Shown piece by piece: positions 59,060 through 64,000 of a stretch of 64,000 bases of DNA (position 1 is its first letter; each line of letters begins with the position of its first letter). Source of the stretch: Bryobacterales bacterium KBS 96 (GTDB lineage Bacteria; Acidobacteriota; Terriglobia; Bryobacterales; Bryobacteraceae). A program made the translations under genes and the position numbers. The notes under the pieces are model-generated. The model worked only from the letters and a program-made list of their open reading frames with translations. It had not been told where the DNA came from and made no database searches. The DNA is taken from contig KB906767.1 in assembly GCA_000381625.1 (NCBI GenBank), forward strand, positions 1,838,629-1,902,628, read 5' to 3'.

Positions 59060-60062
59060 ATTCCCCGCCCCTGCCATCCAGCACAACCGTTGTTCCGGGC
59101 GGAATCCGCCCCTTGGCGACCAGAGCGGCGACCGGCTGCATGAAACTGCGCTGCACCGTGCGTTTCAATTCGCGGGCGCCAAATTCAACGCTGACGCCCC
59201 GATCAAGCAGCAAATTCCGCCCCGACGGCGTATAGGAAATCCGGAATGAGTGAGCGCCAAGGCGCTGGAAAATCAACCGGGCAAAGTTTTGCATGATTTG
59301 ATCGAGAATTTCGGAGCAGGCCTGTCGCGTCAGCGTGCTATACGTAATCACGGAGTCGATGCGATTCACGAACTCCGGGGAGAATTTCTGCCGCACTGCC
59401 GCCATGCCGATGCTCTTTAACTTGGCCGGTTCCGCTTCGGCTTCCGGCGGGACCATCGATTCGAACCCGAAATCGGGTTTCGTAGCGCGCTGGATGGATT
59501 TCCCTCCCAAATTGCTGGTGAGGAAAATCATTGTCTTCTCGAAATTGACCGTGGAATTATCGCCGAGCCGCAAGGCCGCTTTATCCAGGATTCCCAAAAG
59601 CAGGCGGGTCATCGAGGGCGCGGCTTTCTCGATTTCATCGAAGAGAAGTATCGAGATGTCGCTGCTCTCGCTGGCGGCCGCATTCAGCTTGGCCTGCGTC
59701 AGCATCGGTTGAGTTTCCCGGTGCCCCAGGTATCCGGGAGGCGCGCCCACGAGCTTCGCCACCTCATGCTCCATCTGAAACTCGCCGCAGTCTACCTTGA
59801 GCAAATTCTTGCTCGACCCGTGGAGCACTTCGGCAAGGACCTCCACCGTTCGCGTTTTCCCGGTGCCGGTAGGGCCAAGGAGTAAAAAAACGCCAATCGG
59901 ACGCGCCTCCGGCGATAAACCGGCCTGGTGCATTTGAACGTACGGAACGATTGTTTCAATCGCATCGGTCTGCCCGACCAGAAGCTGGCTCAACCGCGCA
60001 GTCAGTTCATCTGGTTCCCGCGGGAGATTCCCTCGCCGGGACCGTAGCGTGTTCGATCGCAT
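59037..60062 (-). CDS. Single-module AAA+ ATPase, ClpB-D2-like
   Basis: About 341 residues from the ATG at 60062 (an ATG at 60128 is also in frame; the family core begins at MRSNTLRSRRGNL). Walker A is GPTGTGKT at 63-70, Walker B LLFDE at 139-143, and sensor 1 lies in MIFLTSNLGG. FSPEFVNRID and the C-terminal D2-small domain (FGARELKRTVQ) complete the ClpA/ClpB second module. The N-domain and first ATPase module are absent, so it is not a normal disaggregase or ClpV. GAPPGYLGH is the pore-type loop. It is convergent with the MPN-like membrane protein. Substrate unknown. Confidence 0.85.
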   Translation of the reverse strand: MRSNTLRSRRGNLPREPDELTARLSQLLVGQTDAIETIVPYVQMHQAGLSPEARPIGVFLLLGPTGTGKTRTVEVLAEVLHGSSKNLLKVDCGEFQMEHEVAKLVGAPPGYLGHRETQPMLTQAKLNAAASESSDISILLFDEIEKAAPSMTRLLLGILDKAALRLGDNSTVNFEKTMIFLTSNLGGKSIQRATKPDFGFESMVPPEAEAEPAKLKSIGMAAVRQKFSPEFVNRIDSVITYSTLTRQACSEILDQIMQNFARLIFQRLGAHSFRISYTPSGRNLLLDRGVSVEFGARELKRTVQRSFMQPVAALVAKGRIPPGTTVVLDGRGGEFKLYLKQ

Positions 60063-60255
60063 CGTGTAATCGAATCCTCCGCCTTGGAGTGTAGCGGGGG
60101 GGCGCGCTTCGACGCACACTTCCAGCATTCACGGACGGCTTGGATCGATGGCTAATCCATTGGAAGGGAAAGAGTTATCTTGGCAGAGGCAATACGAAGA
60201 ATTCAGCCGAATTCCTGTGAACGGAGGTTCAGCTACCGAGTTTCGCGGCTGCGAA

Positions 60256-61614
60256 CTAACACGCCAAAGTCTCTCGGGTGATTTCCATTCCTTTTATCCG
60301 CCCAAGCATGGCTAGCGCAATTTTTTCGGAGTCGAAAAATTCCTGTGCAATCTGCTGAACCTGATCGCGAGTGACAGCCTCAATCGATTCCAGCATCTCG
60401 TCAAAGCTCAGGAAACGTGGAAAGTAGAGTTCCTGCCGCGCGAGATTCGACATGCGGCTTGAGGTTGACTCCAGACTCAGCATCAGAGAGCCCTTCAGAT
60501 GATCCTTGGCCCGTCGCAGTTCTTCTCCACCGATCAGATTATTCTTTAGATCCACAATTTCTTCCATGATGGAGGTAACCACCTGGCGGGCGGAATCGAT
60601 ACCGGTGCCTGCGTAGATGCTAAGGCAACCTGTGTCGCTGAACAAATTAAGTTCGGAATAGACCGCATACACGAGGCCAAGCTTCTCACGTATGTTCTGG
60701 AACAGGCGCGAACTCATTCCGCCGCCCAGAACGGTGTTGAGAATATAAAGGGGGAACCGTCGAGCATGCGCCAGCGGATACGCCGGGACTCCCAGTGCGA
60801 TATGGACCTGTTCGAGCGATTCTTTGTTCTTGAGCACGACCGGGGCGGATGAGACGGGAGCCTCGCTGACTGGCAACACTCCCCGCTCACGCAGGTCCGC
60901 GAAACGGTCCCTCACTAGCGAAACCAATTGCTCGTGATTCAAACTGCCCGCGGCGGTAATCAGAATGTTTTTGGGCGAGTAGTTGCGGTTGTAAAAGTCG
61001 TGCAGCATGCCGGGCGTATACTGCTTCACCGTATCCCGCGTTCCCAGAATCGGTTTGCCAAGGCCATGCTCTTTCCAGAAGTTACTGATGAACATCTCAT
61101 GAAGCACGAACTCTGGCTGGTCGGCCTCGCTCTTGATTTCCTCGAGAATAACGCCCTTTTCCTTTTCGATATCGTCTTCCCGAAACAGTGGATTCAGCAC
61201 CATGTCCGATAGGACATCGAGTGCGATTGGCAGGTGCTCATCGAGGACTTTTGTATTAAAACTCACCAATTCTTTACTGGTGAATGCATCCAATCCGCCC
61301 CCGATCGAATCAACCGCACGTGCGATGTCTTCTGCGCTCCGGTTTTCCGTACCCTTGAAGACCATATGCTCGATAAAATGGGAAAGGCCGTTCTCAGCGC
61401 CTTGCTCCACGCGGGAACCAGTGCCGATCCAAATACCAAGCGAAACCGAACGCACCGAAGGCATGGTTTCGGTAACGATGCGCAATCCATTGTCGAGTTT
61501 TGCGGTTTCTATATCTCTCGGCATGGATATGCGGTCGATGGCAGCCGTCTCCACGGCGGAAGCGACTCCTGGCCATCTCCTCTTGGCAGAGTTGTATTGA
61601 TTGCTAACGTTCAT
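60256..61614 (-). CDS. M16-family zinc peptidase (processing-peptidase-like)
   Basis: 452 residues; start ATG at 61614 (another at 61524 begins the conserved part MPRDIETAKLDNGLRIV). HFIEH near residue 83 in GLSHFIEHMVFKGTENRS is the inverted zinc motif HxxEH, and the third ligand Glu lies in KGVILEEIKSEADQPE. The second half has LGGGMSSRLFQNIREKLGLVYAVYSE, the R/Y motif of active M16 enzymes. It cleaves peptides in the cytosol or envelope; no signal peptide. Divergent from rlmN over a symmetric 51-base region. Confidence 0.92.
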   Translation of the reverse strand: MNVSNQYNSAKRRWPGVASAVETAAIDRISMPRDIETAKLDNGLRIVTETMPSVRSVSLGIWIGTGSRVEQGAENGLSHFIEHMVFKGTENRSAEDIARAVDSIGGGLDAFTSKELVSFNTKVLDEHLPIALDVLSDMVLNPLFREDDIEKEKGVILEEIKSEADQPEFVLHEMFISNFWKEHGLGKPILGTRDTVKQYTPGMLHDFYNRNYSPKNILITAAGSLNHEQLVSLVRDRFADLRERGVLPVSEAPVSSAPVVLKNKESLEQVHIALGVPAYPLAHARRFPLYILNTVLGGGMSSRLFQNIREKLGLVYAVYSELNLFSDTGCLSIYAGTGIDSARQVVTSIMEEIVDLKNNLIGGEELRRAKDHLKGSLMLSLESTSSRMSNLARQELYFPRFLSFDEMLESIEAVTRDQVQQIAQEFFDSEKIALAMLGRIKGMEITRETLAC

Positions 61615-61636
61615 GAATCCAGGAATCCTCTCTATC

Positions 61637-61654
61637 AGTGTAACGCGCTACACT
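61637..61654. promoter_or_regulatory. Near-palindromic divergent promoter element between M16 peptidase and rlmN
   Basis: AGTGTAACGCGCTACACT is an 18-base near-palindrome. Both ends read TACACT in the outward direction, a good -10 box for each gene: rlmN on the plus strand, which would start transcription about five bases before its ATG at 61666, and the peptidase gene on the minus strand. A regulator site is an equal alternative. No clear -35 boxes. Confidence 0.45.
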
Positions 61655-61665
61655 AAATCCAGATA

Positions 61666-62745
61666 ATGCAAGTACTTAAGGGCAAGAATGCGATATCCCC
61701 CTTGATCGGAATGGAACTTTCGGATCTGCGAGACGCACTCGGTCCGGAACAACCTTCGTTCCGCGCCCGACAAGTATTTGACGCGCTCTATCGGCAACAG
61801 GTGGCGGATTTATCTCAGATTTCAACTTTGCCACAAGTCTTTCGGCAACAACTACTTACGCGTTTTCAAATGGGTCTGCCCGCCATTGAGAAGCGCTACC
61901 GCTCGACCGATGGTACGCAACGCTACCTGCTGCGTTTGGCGGACAACAGAACAGTGGAGAGCGTCTTGATGCCGGAAGAGGGGCGGGACACGATCTGCAT
62001 CTCCAGCCAGGTCGGCTGCCCCGTCGATTGCAAATTTTGCCTCACCGCCCTGATGGGTCTCGAGCGAAATCTGACGGCTGGTGAAATAGTCGGCCAGGTG
62101 CTCCTCGTCGCCCGTGAAAACTCGCTGAAAGCAGCGGAGAACCGGTTGAATGTGGTCATGATGGGCATGGGAGAACCCCTCCTTAATCTCGAAAATGTCC
62201 TGAAAGCCACGCGCCTTCTGACGGAAAGGGAAGGCGTGGCGCTCTCGCCACGTCGCATTACCGTTTCAACCGCTGGGATTGTTCCCAAAATGGAGGAACT
62301 CGGCAAGGCCCCGGTTCGCCCGAAGCTAGCCATTTCGTTGAATGCTTCGACGGAGGAGCAGCGCCGTGAGTTGATGCCAATTACACGGAAATATCATCTG
62401 AAGGACCTGATCGCAGTTTGCCGCCATTACCCGCTGCGGCCGTGGGAGAAGCTGACGTTCGAATACGTTCTCCTAAAAGGCGTCAACGATTCGGAAGCGG
62501 ACGCACGGCGGGTCGTGAAGCTGCTGGCCCATCTGAATGCAAAAGTAAATCTAATCGCCCTGAATCCCGGACCGGGTATCCCCTTTGACACGCCCACTCC
62601 CGAACGAGTCCATGCTTTCCAGGAGATCGTCCGGCGGGCAATGCCCTGCTTCCTGCGCAAACCTCGCGGCCGCGACATTTTCGCTGCCTGTGGTCAACTG
62701 AAGCGCGTGAACCAGGAACTGGTCAGCGTGGGGTTGGCCGGCTAG
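61666..62745 (+). CDS. rlmN: Dual-specificity 23S rRNA/tRNA methyltransferase RlmN
   Basis: 359 residues, the family length. The radical-SAM cluster motif is CPVDCKFC near residue 118 (C-x3-C-x2-C). [17 protein letters not shown] binds SAM. The C-terminal [19 protein letters not shown] holds the Cys that takes part in methylation of A2503 of 23S rRNA and A37 of tRNAs. Leader is very short, perhaps almost leaderless. No operon partner. Confidence 0.96.
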   Translation: MQVLKGKNAISPLIGMELSDLRDALGPEQPSFRARQVFDALYRQQVADLSQISTLPQVFRQQLLTRFQMGLPAIEKRYRSTDGTQRYLLRLADNRTVESVLMPEEGRDTICISSQVGCPVDCKFCLTALMGLERNLTAGEIVGQVLLVARENSLKAAENRLNVVMMGMGEPLLNLENVLKATRLLTEREGVALSPRRITVSTAGIVPKMEELGKAPVRPKLAISLNASTEEQRRELMPITRKYHLKDLIAVCRHYPLRPWEKLTFEYVLLKGVNDSEADARRVVKLLAHLNAKVNLIALNPGPGIPFDTPTPERVHAFQEIVRRAMPCFLRKPRGRDIFAACGQLKRVNQELVSVGLAG

Positions 62746-62783
62746 CGGCCTGTAGGATATCCCGCGCCATTGGCGACGCACCT

Positions 62784-63704
62784 TCAAGCCGGCCGCCAAA
62801 ATGGTTCGCCCGCCTTTATAAATTCGATCGGCACTTCCGGGATGAATGTCTTCAGCCACGCCGCGCAGTACTGCATGCCCGCTTCTTCCGACGCCTCGTG
62901 CCCGAGCAGAATCAGCGCCTTCGGCCGCCCTTCGTCCGCGGCATCGCGCGCGTATTCGACCGTTTCCCACTCTCGGGCCTCGCCCGCCACGAGGACTTCT
63001 ATATTCTTCTGCTCCAGCATGGCGATTTGCCGCTCACGCCCAGAGGCACCCGGCAGGAAACCGATCTGCGTTACGTCCATTTCAGGCTTTCCAACTACTC
63101 GAAGCGTCCGAATCCCCAACCGCCGCTGGATATCGCGGGCCAGCGCGTCAAGCCTCGTTTTGGGCAGCACAAAACGCATGGGATCGCGCGGGTCTTGGTA
63201 GCTCTTCCATCCAAGCGCGGCCGTCATTCCCTCCAAAATGCCGTCCGGATTCGGGCCGCGCGCATGCCAGTGGTCGTGGAACCGCCATACGACCATTTTG
63301 TGCTTCTCGATGAACGTTTTCTTCTGCAGAAAGATAGGATCGTCATCGAGTCCTTTCGTTTCGTCCAGATGATTGTAGAAGGTCGGCTCGTGCGTGACGA
63401 TCAGGTTCTTCCCGGCTTTTGCCGTCCGCTCCAACACACTGTATGTATCGAGAAACGTCGTCGCAATCCCCGTGACAACCGTATTCGGGTCACCTGCTTT
63501 AATTGTGTCGACCGTCGGCCCGTTCCAGGAGCCGCCAGCATGATCCTTGATTCGCTGGATCAACTGCGCAGCCGTAAGCCTCGGCGATTCCGCCTGTGCT
63601 AGCGACGGTACAGCGGCGTAAACAAGCGGAGCGAAGCCGAGCCCGCGCAGCATCGACCTACGGGTAGCGCCCGGCTTCACCAGTGGAACTTGTTCGTTAA
63701 TCAT
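62784..63704 (-). CDS. Exported NIF3-family protein (twin-arginine signal)
   Basis: 306 residues. TRRSMLRGLGFAPLVYAAVPSLAQA at 14-38 is a twin-arginine signal with an AQA cleavage site. The mature part has the NIF3 dinuclear metal-site pattern: LIVTHEPTFYNHLDET with His/Asp ligands, a later GEAREWETVEYARDA and LGHEASEEAGMQYCAAWL. Most NIF3 proteins are cytosolic and hexameric; an exported form is unusual. The stop of the ThuA-like gene overlaps its start by 8 bases, so the two are linked in one transcript. Confidence 0.82.
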   Translation of the reverse strand: MINEQVPLVKPGATRRSMLRGLGFAPLVYAAVPSLAQAESPRLTAAQLIQRIKDHAGGSWNGPTVDTIKAGDPNTVVTGIATTFLDTYSVLERTAKAGKNLIVTHEPTFYNHLDETKGLDDDPIFLQKKTFIEKHKMVVWRFHDHWHARGPNPDGILEGMTAALGWKSYQDPRDPMRFVLPKTRLDALARDIQRRLGIRTLRVVGKPEMDVTQIGFLPGASGRERQIAMLEQKNIEVLVAGEAREWETVEYARDAADEGRPKALILLGHEASEEAGMQYCAAWLKTFIPEVPIEFIKAGEPFWRPA

Positions 63705-64000
63705 TGCCGAAATCGGGTGGCGGGGTTTTCGGATGCGACTGGGTGCTGCCTTCCGTCATATGCATCACCCATTTAAGCGCTTCGAAATACATCTTCTGGA
63801 TGTCCGGATCGTCCCACGATTCCGTCGTGTGTCCCAGTGTTGAATAAAACACGCGGCCATTCCCATACATCTTGGACCACGCCACTGCGAAATCTTTATC
63901 CGTTCGATGGATACGCGGATTATTGCTGTAGTCCAGCTTCCGCTCGTCCAACCGAAGTAAGACGTTTACTTTGTCGCGAGACCAGGCCTTCGGTTGATAG
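63697..64000 (-). CDS. ThuA-like domain protein, C-terminal part (5' end outside window)
   Basis: The reading frame is open to the window edge; the sequence YQPKAWSRDKVNVLLRLDE precedes the visible in-frame start. The part seen (PRIHRTDKDFAVAWSKMYGNGRVFYSTLGHTTESWDDPDIQKMYFEALKWVMHMTEG) is the C-terminal half of a ThuA domain, a class I glutamine-amidotransferase-like fold linked to trehalose or sugar use. The tail is Pro-rich. It overlaps the NIF3-like gene by 8 bases. The glutaminase-like nucleophile region is outside the window. Confidence 0.85.
   Translation of the reverse strand, partial: YQPKAWSRDKVNVLLRLDERKLDYSNNPRIHRTDKDFAVAWSKMYGNGRVFYSTLGHTTESWDDPDIQKMYFEALKWVMHMTEGSTQSHPKTPPPDFGND

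Noticed and set aside
59037-60062. ClpV of the type VI system
   Set aside because: Only one AAA+ module and no N-domain; 14 kb away from the tss genes.

Overview
The window (about 57-58% G+C by eye, tightly packed) looks like a chromosomal segment of an acidobacterium, probably near Candidatus Solibacter/Bryobacter. This is inferred from gene content, not from a marker gene. Pointers are a MacB-like duplicated orphan permease paired with a PadR regulator, a winged-helix/TolB-type sensor gene, a secreted zincin of the HEIVH-LLLP-GHS-GLM type, an alternative complex III operon fused to a caa3-type oxidase operon, many exported enzymes, and short hairpin repeats between genes. No rRNA, tRNA or CRISPR array was seen.

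Layout. 0-5.7 kb: tail of mnmA, a secreted metalloprotease-like protein, a decayed winged-helix/TolB gene behind three direct TTCTAAAA boxes, a lipid A-type acyltransferase, a GT4 glycosyltransferase and queC. 5.7-14.6 kb: housekeeping and envelope genes (beta-propeller lipoprotein, DinB-like protein, PSMA-like M28 peptidase, threonine synthase, lytic transglycosylase, SurA-like PPIase, YhaM-like HD nuclease). 14.6-17.4 kb: a translationally coupled pair, a cytochrome c/beta-barrel fusion followed by a five-heme cytochrome, which could be an outer-membrane electron conduit. 17.5-24 kb: GH30 glycosidase, histidine phosphatase, an unusual domain/pseudo-receiver protein, GT4 and glycogen-debranching-type enzyme. 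24.2-36.8 kb: one long operon, actABCDEF, an unknown one-helix protein, sco, coxBACD and a small hydrophilic protein. Nearly every junction overlaps by 4-14 bases. It should encode a quinol:cytochrome c oxidoreductase and an A2-type caa3 oxidase acting together.

36.8-45.2 kb: a DUF1275 membrane protein, a hairpin repeat pair, a proline-rich membrane-anchored protein with seven GEFTRxF-like repeats, and divergently the type VI secretion genes tssK-tssL-tssM. No sheath, Hcp, VgrG or complete ClpV gene is in the window. 45.4-57.3 kb: an accessory-looking stretch with the permease/PadR pair, an SDR gene flanked by 35-bp direct repeats, a lipoxygenase homologue, a decayed tyrosine recombinase, an ECF42-type sigma factor with its DGPF partner and a multiply frameshifted RibD-C/DHFR-like pseudogene, and a DUF4386 protein. 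57.8-60.1 kb: a membrane protein with a degenerate JAMM/MPN-like domain convergent with a single-module ClpB-D2-like AAA+ ATPase. 60.2-64 kb: M16 protease and rlmN from a symmetric divergent promoter, then an exported NIF3-family protein and a ThuA-like protein cut by the window edge.

Most promising for a new system are the GEFTRxF repeat protein beside the T6SS genes (a possible multivalent phosphothreonine/FHA docking scaffold), the cytochrome/beta-barrel fusion pair, and the MPN-like/AAA+ pair. Three genes are broken by several frameshifts while their neighbours are intact. That suggests real decay, but base-calling error cannot be excluded from sequence alone.
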